DNA of 64,000 nt from the NCBI RefSeq assembly GCF_008831285.2, contig NC_045142.1, positions 14,697,354 through 14,761,353 on the forward strand, read 5' to 3'. How positions within the stretch are numbered: the stretch's first letter is position 1; every line of letters starts with the position of its first letter. Positions 60,101 to 64,000 of this stretch are shown one piece after another. Under the pieces are notes generated by a model. It made no database searches. It saw only the letters and a program-made list of their open reading frames with translations, and had not been told where the DNA came from. This DNA is from Nymphaea colorata (lineage: Eukaryota; Streptophyta; Magnoliopsida; Nymphaeales; Nymphaeaceae). The translations under genes were made by a program, and so were the position numbers.

Positions 60101-61666
60101 GGAACTATAAATGGAAAATGGAAATGTGAATAAATCAGTGTACTAATTAACAAATTGTGTGCTAAGTTTCCTAAATGAAGATAGAATGCTGTCATGAGCC
60201 AAATTGTATAAAGTTGTAAAGTGTGTTCTCTCATGATGGTTGTCTTCTTAGTTTCTAGATTTAGAGCCATTTCCTTAGAGGATTAGGGGTTTCTCTAGTT
60301 TCTCGTCATAGTTTAAATTAAAGGTTTAGACTTCCATTGTTTCTTTTTTTTAGGATCCAAAAAACCATGGCAATAGGTTGATTGGAAGGTGCAACTCACA
60401 TCCTACTGGAAAGTTTTGTGTATTGTTGTGTCAGCACGTTGTGTCTTGTTTTTGGTGGTCCATGGACATCACAGTTTTAGAATATCATTGTTTTGTTATG
60501 GGGTTATTTTGTAAAGTCATTTTGTACAAACAGTTTATTTGTGCATAATGAAATATTTGGCCCTCTTTCTTATTTTAAAATCATAGTTCTCCTTTGATTG
60601 CTGCGTGTTGCACTTTGATGTCTTGGGTTCTAGAAAAAATGTTCTAGAAAAAAGGGAGAGGTGAAAAATCAGGTGTGACAATATATGTGGAGGACTGATT
60701 GCAATTGAAACTAAAGATATTGCTAGTCCTAGTGGCTCCATTAGAGCCAACAGGAGCTAGCGAACATCTAGCTTTCCCCTTGCTCGCAGTATATATGGAG
60801 AGGATACCCCTCCTATTATTTCAATGTTTTTGCAAGCATTTTATTATTATTTTACCTATCTTTTGATTGTGCCTTAGTGCACATTGTGTGAGTGATCTAG
60901 TGATTGGCCTTGTATACCTCTCCATGGTTCATTTTCGAGCAGCACCTTACATTTTGAAAATATCACATCCTCACGAGGCATCATTTTATCAATTGTTCAA
61001 CATACTAACAATTTTTAATGTTGAATAATCCAAGGCAAAATTAGTAAACTATTGTTGTATTCAATGAGTTAGATATTTCAAAGGCATAAAAATCATGAAG
61101 TTTTGAATGCATTGAAAATTTGAAATATTGTAAAAGCAAAAATACATAAAATGCATGACACAATTGAAGTGCCTATAGAGAGAAGATTGTGGTTCTAGCT
61201 AGCAATGCAGCACACACTTCAATTACGAACCAAGAGTGCAAAACGACAAATTACTAGAGAACATAGAAGCAACAATATTTTTTTACTCCTGAAGTCGAAA
61301 GGAGATCATATGGAGGTTCCTTTCAAGTATGACAACAAAATTAAGTGTATATGCTTAAAAAGAAAAATTAAAAAAATCATTAACAATATCATATGTGCAA
61401 AAATATGTTATATATCTGTTCACATATAGAGAACGAATACCAATACAAGACCATGAATTAATCATAAACAAACCTTGGATTTTCCTTCAGCCATTTTCAT
61501 CAGCATATTCCTTCTCCCTCTTGTACTGTTTGTTGCATCAAATATGCCAACCTATAGACTAAATATCAGCAGGCATGTAAATCATTTTCAGATATAACAT
61601 AAAGAACTTTACCTGACCACCTTCTTGCATCCATAATAACATATCCTCCATGGCTAGTGCTGCCAC
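27432..61666 (-). CDS. F2KP: 6-phosphofructo-2-kinase/fructose-2,6-bisphosphatase, 3' part (14 exons)
   Basis: This cytosolic bifunctional enzyme makes and degrades fructose-2,6-bisphosphate, which controls the partition of carbon between sucrose and starch. Exons, in transcript order: 61613-61666, 61474-61551, 43310-43401, 43130-43187, 42971-43045, 41112-41159, 36917-37014, 30450-30525, 29436-29498, 29252-29343, 27906-27974, 27727-27790, 27580-27645, 27432-27509. Every internal border is GT-AG, phases match, and the sum is 1,011 bases (336 codons plus TGA). The first six exons encode the end of the kinase domain ([17 protein letters not shown]). The rest encode the histidine-phosphatase domain: LLTRHGES with the phospho-histidine, [13 protein letters not shown] with the acid, and VVVISHQ with the second histidine. 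The C-terminus reads [12 protein letters not shown] see no frameshift or internal stop. The plant protein is usually about 740 residues, so the N-terminal half lies outside the window. Assignment is from recalled family sequence. Confidence 0.95.
28071..28475. mobile_element. hAT-like non-autonomous DNA transposon (405 bp)
   Basis: Terminal inverted repeats CTAAGTCACACGG face each other, with subterminal GGATACG/GGGTGCGG clusters. An exact 8-bp target duplication CTTAGTAA lies at 28063-28070 and 28476-28483. It has no coding capacity. It sits in the F2KP intron between exons 29252-29343 and 27906-27974. Confidence 0.88.
28484..29251. other. F2KP intron, no recognised feature
   Basis: AT-rich intron sequence between the hAT-like element and the exon ending at 29,252. 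Nothing is recognised on either strand. Confidence 0.5.
29252..29498 (-). CDS. F2KP: F2KP exons 29436-29498 and 29252-29343 (phosphatase domain)
   Basis: The first exon encodes [20 protein letters not shown] plus a final lysine. The second encodes [20 protein letters not shown] and ends within the EYEA junction. The DEINAG segment carries the acidic catalytic residue of the histidine-phosphatase fold. The intron between them is 92 bp; the second exon ends at GA/GTATGT. Confidence 0.94.
29499..30449. other. F2KP intron, no recognised feature
   Basis: A 951-bp intron. Its open frames are short and unrecognised, and no terminal repeats were seen. Confidence 0.5.
30450..30525 (-). CDS. F2KP: F2KP phosphatase-domain exon
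   Basis: A 76-bp exon completing the split serine and reading [20 protein letters not shown], then ERTAS, before GTAAGT. It is in frame with the RHG exon across the copia-bearing intron. The next intron is 951 bp and shows no recognisable transposon. Confidence 0.92.
30944..31105. repeat. (TA)n tracts flanking a GGGTA-rich remnant
   Basis: TA runs lie at about 30,946-30,967 and 31,073-31,105. Between and before them the DNA is rich in (G)GGTAC and TACCC motifs, as in a degraded non-autonomous DNA transposon. The copia LTR begins directly at the end of the second TA run. Confidence 0.6.
31106..31355 (+). repeat. 5' LTR of copia element
   Basis: A 250-bp TG...CA repeat, TGTTGATAG...TTTCTACA, with the palindromic core GGGTCCGGATCC. 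It resembles the LTR at 62,425 in core, length and terminus. No second copy is present downstream. Confidence 0.82.
31356..31367 (+). promoter_or_regulatory. Primer-binding site, tRNA-iMet type
   Basis: TGGTATCAGAGC immediately follows the LTR terminus TTTCTACA. Confidence 0.9.
31368..32026 (+). repeat. GC-rich tandem-repeat leader
   Basis: Degenerate repeats of about 10-18 bp: CCCGACGC-CGTGC type units at about 31,440-31,560, then CGCCCAGCGCCG / CCTGATCAGCG type units to about 31,850. This is the leader between primer site and gag. The sister element at 62.7 kb has a leader of the same character but different unit sequence. Confidence 0.7.
32027..36031 (+). CDS. copia Gag-Pol polyprotein, 1,334 codons, truncated in RNase H
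   Basis: This is the retrotransposition polyprotein. Landmarks in order: Gag; CCHC knuckle [14 protein letters not shown] near residue 257; aspartic protease [13 protein letters not shown] near 350; pre-integrase zinc finger around 490-540 (H, H, C, C); integrase DVWGP...FIDDFSRA from about 547; reverse transcriptase with [15 protein letters not shown] and [11 protein letters not shown] (about residue 1118); RNase H DADWAG near 1285. The likely start is the third codon (32033), by comparison with the sister element. There is no stop or frameshift over 1,310 codons, which suggests fairly recent insertion. The last 20 residues are an Arg/Glu repeat translated from the AG microsatellite, so the later RNase H residues are missing and it should not be functional. 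Confidence 0.93.
35970..36019. repeat. (AG)n microsatellite at the copia break
   Basis: About 50 bp of uninterrupted AG replaces the end of RNase H. To its right the sequence is host or older-repeat DNA, followed by a (GT)n tract near 36,079. Confidence 0.95.
36032..36916. other. F2KP intron DNA right of the truncated copia
   Basis: The first 33 bases repeat, with few changes, the 40 bases left of the copia LTR. A GT microsatellite and a CCCATGAGACATA segment follow, which could be the other end of the GGGTA-rich remnant. The rest is AT-rich intron without recognisable features. Confidence 0.5.
36917..37014 (-). CDS. F2KP: F2KP exon with the phosphatase RHG motif
   Basis: A 98-bp exon reading [20 protein letters not shown] and ending in a split serine codon (AG/T). 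TRHGES carries the histidine that is phosphorylated during fructose-2,6-bisphosphate hydrolysis. The acceptor is ATAG at 37015-37018. The donor opens the 6.4-kb intron that holds the copia element at 31.1-36.0 kb. Confidence 0.94.
37188..37859 (+). mobile_element. TRIM-like pair of short LTRs
   Basis: Two LTR-like copies share TATAAATAAGGGTTGG (37246 and 37727), an AATTAGGTTA-CGCAGAACAT segment, GGATGTTCCTCTGG, and a shared end GTGTATGTGGGTTT. The left copy begins TGTTAGGGACCGGGTCC. The right copy lacks this first part and ends TTGTAACA. They enclose about 350 bp without a recognisable protein. TATAAATA is a likely promoter element in each. I found no clear target duplication, so an LTR-pair remnant is as possible as a true TRIM. 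Confidence 0.65.
38640..39105. repeat. GC-rich island with repeated CCAGCAAGG / ACCCTCGC motifs
   Basis: About 465 bp, much richer in GC than the flanks. It is built from degenerate units such as CCAGCAAG, GAGGGTGT and CGACCCTCAC on both strands. No protein family is recognised, and the frames crossing it look like low-complexity translation. It could be part of a decayed transposon. It begins next to an A-rich run. Confidence 0.5.
39106..40281. other. F2KP intron, AT-rich, no recognised feature
   Basis: T-rich intron between the GC-rich island and the solo LTR, in the 4.1-kb intron between exons 41112-41159 and 36917-37014. Confidence 0.5.
40282..40559 (+). mobile_element. Solo LTR (copia-like), same family as 54,517
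   Basis: A 278-bp sequence starting TGTTAACATATC and ending TTTCTACA. It shares GAACCGGGTC, GGTCCCATGG, GGGCACGGGTACCGAG, CCTAGGGTTGCGG and TTCCACGTATA with the 286-bp LTR at 54,517. No primer site or internal sequence adjoins it. The flanking pentamers (GGGAG and GTTAG) do not match, so the target duplication has decayed or the left border is off. Confidence 0.82.
41112..41159 (-). CDS. F2KP: F2KP 48-bp exon linking kinase and phosphatase domains
   Basis: A 16-codon exon, [16 protein letters not shown], flanked by AG and GTATC and phase 0 at both ends. This is the conserved end of the kinase domain. It sits alone between introns of 1.8 and 4.1 kb, so open-reading-frame calling would miss it. 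Confidence 0.92.
41160..42970. other. F2KP intron, no recognised feature
   Basis: A 1.8-kb AT-rich intron. No transposon ends or coding similarity were recognised on either strand. Confidence 0.5.
42971..43401 (-). CDS. F2KP: F2KP exons 43310-43401, 43130-43187, 42971-43045 (end of kinase domain)
   Basis: Three exons lie close together with introns of 122 and 84 bp. They read [10 protein letters not shown]...[10 protein letters not shown], then [19 protein letters not shown], then [20 protein letters not shown] split glutamate codon (GA/G) joins the first two. The acceptor at 43402-43403 closes the 18.1-kb intron, which is the largest in the window. Confidence 0.94.
43402..44415. other. F2KP intron, AT-rich, with short palindromes
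   Basis: Contains repeated TGTAA(C)TTACATTACACC-type palindromic stretches around 43,680-43,850. These could be a decayed MITE, but no paired ends or target duplication were found. Confidence 0.35.
44416..44622 (+). pseudogene. Ty3/gypsy RNase H fragment
   Basis: About 68 codons resemble the start of a gypsy RNase [21 protein letters not shown], then [31 protein letters not shown] and HDL. In active elements this reads like VLALP...YTDASG.GLG.VLMQ.G.VIAYAS.QLK.HE.NY..HDLE. The catalytic Asp position (YTDAS) is replaced by YTVAP. It is an isolated fragment on the strand opposite F2KP. Confidence 0.7.
45061..45150. repeat. Tandem repeat, 33-bp unit, about 2.7 copies
   Basis: Units start at 45061, 45094 and 45127 with TATAATTATGTGACCTAAAC. 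The first two units are identical. It lies inside the 18-kb F2KP intron. Confidence 0.9.
45734..45815 (+). pseudogene. Acyl-ACP thioesterase (ALT-type, HotDog) exon fragment
   Basis: After a polypyrimidine stretch and an acceptor-like TGCAGG, the frame reads [20 protein letters not shown] and continues AICSDF. This matches the conserved start of the HotDog domain of plant acyl-lipid thioesterases ([21 protein letters not shown]). The following sequence ([11 protein letters not shown]) no longer matches. It may be one exon of a decayed or captured gene, on the strand opposite F2KP, inside its largest intron. I found no other exon of this family nearby. Confidence 0.72.
46214..46309. repeat. 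Tandem duplication, 47-bp unit, two copies
   Basis: AAATTTACATCGTTAAAGAG recurs at 46261 after 47 bp; the copies differ mainly in the length of their T run. Confidence 0.88.
46310..48233. other. F2KP intron left of the gypsy element
   Basis: No coding similarity is recognised. A 20-bp segment, AGGTGGAACCAAAGCATTGA, occurs at about 47,160 and again at about 47,273. The rightmost part (about 47,970-48,233) probably belongs to the 3' LTR of the gypsy element, but its outer end could not be fixed. Confidence 0.4.
48301..50287 (-). pseudogene. gypsy RNase H, integrase and chromodomain-like end
   Basis: Seen in order: RNase H ([18 protein letters not shown] near 50,120; [16 protein letters not shown] near 49,800); integrase core ([18 protein letters not shown] at 49,290, VSDRDSLF, then [20 protein letters not shown] at 49,085); and a C-terminal module (48,561-48,301) with [10 protein letters not shown] and [19 protein letters not shown], as in chromodomains. 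Frames are broken in several places. Family: Ty3/gypsy, chromovirus branch. Confidence 0.87.
50291..51906 (-). pseudogene. gypsy reverse transcriptase, split by a hAT-like element
   Basis: The first part (51,906-51,718) shows [15 protein letters not shown] and [20 protein letters not shown]. The second part (50,608-50,291) shows [11 protein letters not shown], with the catalytic FFDD, and [20 protein letters not shown]. The two halves meet exactly at the 8-bp duplication CTCATTCA left by the inserted element. Stops and short frame changes are present, so it is inactive. Confidence 0.87.
50609..51717. mobile_element. hAT-like non-autonomous DNA transposon (1,109 bp)
   Basis: Imperfect terminal inverted repeats begin CTTAGTTGTCAATGCG (left) and CTTAGTTGTTAAGGCG (right, reversed), each followed closely by CCCAGGC. 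An exact 8-bp duplication CTCATTCA lies at 50601-50608 and 51718-51725. Subterminal regions are crowded with GCCTAGGCG and TGTGGACTCAC motifs. No transposase frame is seen. A 20-base G run lies at 50662-50681. Confidence 0.9.
52440..53121 (-). pseudogene. gypsy gag end and aspartic protease
   Basis: The frame carries [14 protein letters not shown], a CCHC-type knuckle (53,120-52,890 segment). Next comes the protease with active site [12 protein letters not shown] (about 52,700), then [15 protein letters not shown], the flap and end strand typical of chromovirus proteases. The region needs at least one frame change. It is directly adjacent to the copia insertion site at 53,122. Confidence 0.82.
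53127..53346 (-). repeat. 3' LTR of nested copia element
   Basis: A 220-bp repeat, closely matching 58,560-58,703 over its first 145 bases (minus strand): ACCCTAACTCATATTAAAAG, ACTTTACAAAATTAGTCCAC and so on. It contains an AG microsatellite at about 53,154-53,179 and ends against the CCTGG duplication. Confidence 0.85.
53354..57846 (-). pseudogene. copia Gag-Pol, disrupted
   Basis: Gag starts [17 protein letters not shown] at 57846. A knuckle [12 protein letters not shown] lies near 57,090. The protease [12 protein letters not shown] lies near 56,790 and the pre-integrase domain [10 protein letters not shown] near 56,390. Integrase includes [19 protein letters not shown] at 56,160 and [15 protein letters not shown] near 55,920. 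Reverse transcriptase runs 55,100-54,110, with [11 protein letters not shown] near 54,300. RNase H contains [22 protein letters not shown] and [11 protein letters not shown] (53,830-53,470). Frame changes and stops separate the blocks, and a solo LTR splits the reverse transcriptase. Confidence 0.9.
54517..54802 (+). mobile_element. Solo LTR inserted in the nested copia element
   Basis: A 286-bp TGTTAAAATAG...TTTCTACA repeat with an exact 5-bp duplication CATAT (54512-54516 and 54803-54807). The host reverse transcriptase frame resumes across it. Same family as 40,282. A solo LTR implies a full element inserted here and was later removed by LTR-LTR recombination. Confidence 0.95.
58236..58373. 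repeat. Tandem duplication, 69-bp unit, two copies
   Basis: CAGCACACCCTTGTCGACGG and CAGCATACCCTTGTCGATGG start the two units, which share TGACCTTCTTCCA and GGCAGCAACAT through CATCAGATTTT. It lies in the leader of the nested copia element, upstream of its gag start. Confidence 0.9.
58500..58703 (-). repeat. 5' LTR of nested copia element
   Basis: Matches the 3' LTR with few differences from 58,558 to 58,703. The remaining part diverges where the other copy has its AG microsatellite, so the inner border is approximate. No clear tRNA-iMet primer site was found next to it. Confidence 0.75.
58709..59940 (-). pseudogene. gypsy gag (N-terminal and central part), broken
   Basis: The N-terminal segment (59,940-59,400) includes [20 protein letters not shown] and a [12 protein letters not shown]-like stretch followed by [13 protein letters not shown]. 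An insertion of about 360 bp then interrupts it. The central segment (59,000-58,709) reads [20 protein letters not shown]...[13 protein letters not shown], the typical gag helix region, and ends EAFEYAR at the copia insertion. Stops occur in several places. Gag continues on the other side of the copia element at 53,121. Confidence 0.82.
59030..59390. mobile_element. A-rich insertion in gypsy gag, possible MITE
   Basis: About 360 bp, rich in poly-A on the plus strand, separates the two gag segments. The outer sequences TAGTCACAAATAAC (about 58,993) and, reversed, TAGTCACATAAAAC (about 59,386) could be short inverted ends. No exact target duplication was found, so the transposon assignment is tentative. 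Confidence 0.45.
59976..61473. other. F2KP intron right of the gypsy element
   Basis: AT-rich intron between the gypsy remnant and the exon at 61,474. No coding similarity or transposon ends were recognised. Confidence 0.5.
61474..61666 (-). CDS. F2KP: F2KP exons 61613-61666 and 61474-61551 (kinase domain)
   Basis: These two exons are separated by a 61-bp intron. The first (18 codons) begins VAALAMEDM and ends EGGQ before GTAAAG. The second (26 codons) contains [16 protein letters not shown], the strand and helix near the kinase active site, and ends AEGKSK. Both are phase 0 at each end. No further upstream exon is visible between 61,667 and 62,424, so the preceding intron runs into the copia element and out of the window. 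Confidence 0.93.
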
Positions 61667-62191
61667 CTAATTACAACATTTAGAGAAGAGAAATTGTCAA
61701 TAAGCTCAAGAAGGAAATGGTCCCTACAAGACAAACTGCATGTAAATAGAAGTTTGAATAGTACCGGAAAAAGAAAGGTAAGATCTATAACCTAAACCAC
61801 ATGGACTCACAAAACTGGCAGCCACACCTGAGCCGAGGTAGAGCAGGTGAGGCATAAAAGCAAGTCAATCAAGCAGGTGCAGTGAACCATACACTGAAAT
61901 ATTTTTCTTCAAAATTGATTTGGATAAAAAATGAGCCAGACTCAATCAAAAGACTGAAGGTTTGTGCACCTGGCCTTTTCGCTTTCGGTCCAGAAATCAA
62001 AGTCGATCGACATTGACCAACTCTAAGTCCTTTTCCTAATAAAAACATAGTAAATATAACACATACATCTTTAACAAACAAGAAAGGGGGTTTAGGCAAA
62101 AGCCCTTATCCCATGCATCTCTCCCTATCTCTCTCTCTCTCTCTTCTCATATACAATGACAGTCTCTCGCAATGTCAGCTCTTTTGGTAAG

Positions 62192-62225
<34 letters not shown>

Positions 62226-62424
62226 AACTGCCAGCAAAGGCAGCATGTTATCCAGCAACTCTGCATGCCGCCCTTGCCAAGAGGTATCGCTCTCAACTTC
62301 TGAACTTATCCTCCTAACATTTTATTTCTACTTCCTCCTGGATCAGAGTTATTTTTTATCGTTGTGTTCTTCAGAAGTACATTTTTTTCTTTTCTCATAT
62401 ATATGATGATTCAATCTTTGCCAT
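61667..62424. other. F2KP intron sequence with microsatellites
   Basis: No exon or transposon protein is recognised. Between about 62,128 and 62,225 there are two CT tracts and an AC tract. I looked for the expected upstream F2KP exon (ADFFR...GVEAR) and did not find it. Confidence 0.6.
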
Positions 62425-62664
62425 TGTTGACGGGTTTTGTTGTTCGGGTCCGGATCCGTACCCGATCCGGTTTGTCCTAATTAGGACTACTTATACTTCT
62501 ATAAACCCTAATCTTTAAGTTAATGAAGTGTTGAAGAGAGAGAGTGTCTGGAGGCTAGTGGGCACCAGACCTCCTCACCCGTGGTTTTTCTTCCCTCGAG
62601 TCGAGGGTTTTCCACGTTACATCTGTGTGCTTTCTTCTACTCTCGTGCACATTTTGTTTCTACA
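62425..62664 (+). repeat. 5' LTR of copia element
   Basis: A 240-bp TG...CA repeat. It begins TGTTGACGGGTTTTG, contains the palindromic core GGGTCCGGATCCGTACCCGA, and ends TTTCTACA immediately before the primer site. The start of a GAGAGAGAG stretch lies near the presumed transcript start. Confidence 0.82.
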
Positions 62665-62676
62665 TGGTATCAGAGC
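62665..62676 (+). promoter_or_regulatory. Primer-binding site, tRNA-iMet type
   Basis: TGGTATCAGAGC directly abuts the LTR end. It is the standard plant copia primer site, complementary to the 3' end of initiator methionine tRNA. Confidence 0.9.
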
Positions 62677-63165
62677 CGTCGGACTTGGAGAAAACAAAAT
62701 CTGTTTTTTGTTCTATGGTTGTGAAGTTCCAACCCTGACTGCCGCCGCCGCTACCACCGTCGCCGTCGCTACCACCACCGCCGCCGCTGCCCTTGCTGCG
62801 CCGCTGCTGTCCTGGCCGTGACCGTGACCACCGCCGCTGTCGCCGCACCGTGGCCGCGTGACTGCCTCCGTCGCTGCCCCGCCGTGGCTGTGACCGCTGC
62901 TGCGTCGCTGGTGTCGTGACTGCCGACGCCAACGTCTCTGCTGACGCCTCTGCCGACGCCGACGTCCGACCACCGACGCCGACGTCCGACGCCGTCGCCT
63001 CTTCTCGGCGCGCGCTGCCAAGCGCGGCCCTCTGCTTCCGCCGCGTCCTGCTGCTTCCGCAGCTCCCGCCGCTTCCGCCGTTGATCCCCGACTGCGTCAT
63101 CTCACCTCTTCTCTCGGTTACTGCTGCTGTGTGTGTTCTTTGGCAGCCACTTCTACCTCGTGATC
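62677..63165 (+). other. GC-rich leader of copia element
   Basis: This is the untranslated leader between primer site and gag. It is made of degenerate GCCGCC / GCCGACGCC runs, far richer in GC than the surroundings. Several long open frames on both strands here encode only Arg/Ala/Gly/Ser low-complexity sequence and are not genes. Confidence 0.7.
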
Positions 63166-63999
63166 ATGGCTGACTCGTCTTCTTCTTCAGTCAACACTAC
63201 TCTGCCTGATGTTGTGTCTGCGCGGACTGATCATGTACCGGTTCAGGTTACCACCATTCAACTTACCAAGGAGAACTATTCCCGATGGTCTGCTGCAATT
63301 ACCATGGGGATTGCTGGGCGAGGACGCATTGCCTATGTGAATGGGAGAAAGGTTGAACCTGCTGCAGATAGTCTGGCTTGGGATACATGGTTTCTTGAAG
63401 ACAACCAGGTCAAAACCTGGATTGTCAATTCAGTGTCCCCGGATATCCAACCCCTCATTCTTCGTAAGAAGACTGCAAGGGATATGTGGATTATTTTGGA
63501 GCAAATGTATGGCCAAAAGAAAAGGAAAGTTCGTGTGTATCAACTTATGAAGGATGTGTATTCCCTGCGACAAGGTGCTCTCTCGGTTGCAGACTTTTAT
63601 GCAGCATTAAAATCTAAGTGGGAGGACCTTGACTATCACTCTGATATTCCATGGAGGTGTCCTCACGACCAGATGCAGTACATGACTGATAAATGGGAAA
63701 ACAGGGTATTCCTTTTCTTATCCGGACTGAATGATGACTTTGAAAATATAAGGAGTCAGATTCTTAACTCTGACGAATCATTTAGTATTGAAGATGTCTA
63801 TTCCCGTGTTGAAGCTGAAGAACAGAGAAGGCTGCTCTCTAGTGGACGAAAGGGGGAAGAACAGTCTGCCTATGTTAGCCGTGCCCCTGTGGGAACTCCT
63901 CGTTCTTCCCGAAAATGTACTCATTGCAAAAAACTTGGTCATACTAGGGATTTTTGTTTGGACCTGTATCCAAAGAAGAAGGATAGTAGGGGGAGGTCT
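63166..63999 (+). CDS. copia Gag-Pol, N-terminal part (open to window end)
   Basis: A 278-codon frame without a stop, starting MADSSSSSVNTTLP. The Gag (UBN2-type) region shows the [20 protein letters not shown] segment near residues 40-60 and EQMYGQKK near 130. A CCHC zinc knuckle CTHCKKLGHTRDFC lies near residues 247-260. The same landmarks, with clear but incomplete identity, occur in the element at 32,027. Protease, integrase and reverse transcriptase must follow outside the window. It appears intact as far as seen. Confidence 0.88.
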   Translation, partial: MADSSSSSVNTTLPDVVSARTDHVPVQVTTIQLTKENYSRWSAAITMGIAGRGRIAYVNGRKVEPAADSLAWDTWFLEDNQVKTWIVNSVSPDIQPLILRKKTARDMWIILEQMYGQKKRKVRVYQLMKDVYSLRQGALSVADFYAALKSKWEDLDYHSDIPWRCPHDQMQYMTDKWENRVFLFLSGLNDDFENIRSQILNSDESFSIEDVYSRVEAEEQRRLLSSGRKGEEQSAYVSRAPVGTPRSSRKCTHCKKLGHTRDFCLDLYPKKKDSRGRS

Positions 64000-64000
64000 T

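Larger units (their letters stand above)
62425..64000 (+). mobile_element. Ty1/copia retrotransposon, 5' part, runs off the window
   Basis: A 5' LTR (62425-62664, TGTTGACG...TTTCTACA) is followed directly by the tRNA-iMet primer site TGGTATCAGAGC at 62665-62676. Next come a GC-rich leader and an open gag frame from 63166 to the window end. It is inserted antisense in the F2KP intron upstream of the exon at 61,666. It is a sister of the element at 31,106, with related LTR and gag. Confidence 0.9.

Noticed and set aside
61667-62424. A possible further upstream F2KP exon
   Set aside because: No sequence like ADFFR..NPEGVEAR with splice borders was found; the exon must lie beyond the window.
62660-63100. 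Gly/Ser/Arg-rich minus-strand frames of 102-146 codons
   Set aside because: Antisense of the GC-rich copia leader; low complexity, no family resemblance.

Overview
This is plant nuclear DNA. It is AT-rich, contains no rRNA or tRNA gene, and is dominated by Ty1/copia and Ty3/gypsy LTR retrotransposons, non-autonomous DNA transposons and long (TA)n/(GA)n microsatellites. I take it to be an angiosperm with large, transposon-filled introns. The species cannot be read from the sequence.

The one host gene I can support is the 3' half of F2KP, the plant bifunctional 6-phosphofructo-2-kinase/fructose-2,6-bisphosphatase. It lies on the minus strand from 61,666 down to its stop codon at 27,432. None of its exons stands out as an open reading frame. 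I recovered it by finding 14 short exons whose GT-AG borders, phases and order all agree: 1,011 coding bases in total, giving 336 residues plus stop. They are spread over 34.2 kb by introns of 61 bp to 18.1 kb. The 5' exons (N-terminal extension, P-loop) must lie beyond the right edge.

Regions, left to right. (1) 1-24,486: a minus-strand gypsy element with roughly 4-kb LTRs (Tat/Ogre-like layout) that keeps an ORF1-like region and gag but no recognisable pol. Its 3' LTR is split by a complete copia element (2,294-7,319) and carries a 430-bp triplication. (2) 24,487-about 26,750: ORF1-like and gag parts of a related element, cut at its gag zinc knuckle by element 1. (3) 26,751-27,431: 3' flank of F2KP. 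(4) 27,432-61,666: F2KP exons and introns. The introns hold a 405-bp hAT-like element, a copia element with a 1,334-codon ORF on the opposite strand, a TRIM-like LTR pair, a GC-rich island, a solo LTR, a gypsy RNase H fragment and a thioesterase gene fragment. The 18-kb intron holds a chromodomain gypsy element that carries a hAT-like insertion and a copia element, and the copia element itself carries a solo LTR. Three of these insertions have exact target-site duplications. (5) 61,667-64,000: next F2KP intron, containing the start of a second copia element (LTR, primer site, gag) related to the one at 31-36 kb.

The biology is one conserved metabolic gene that has apparently kept intact exons and splice sites while its introns filled with several generations of transposons. 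I saw no new multi-gene system. The most informative items are the exploded F2KP gene, the datable nest of insertions, and the captured or decayed gene fragments.
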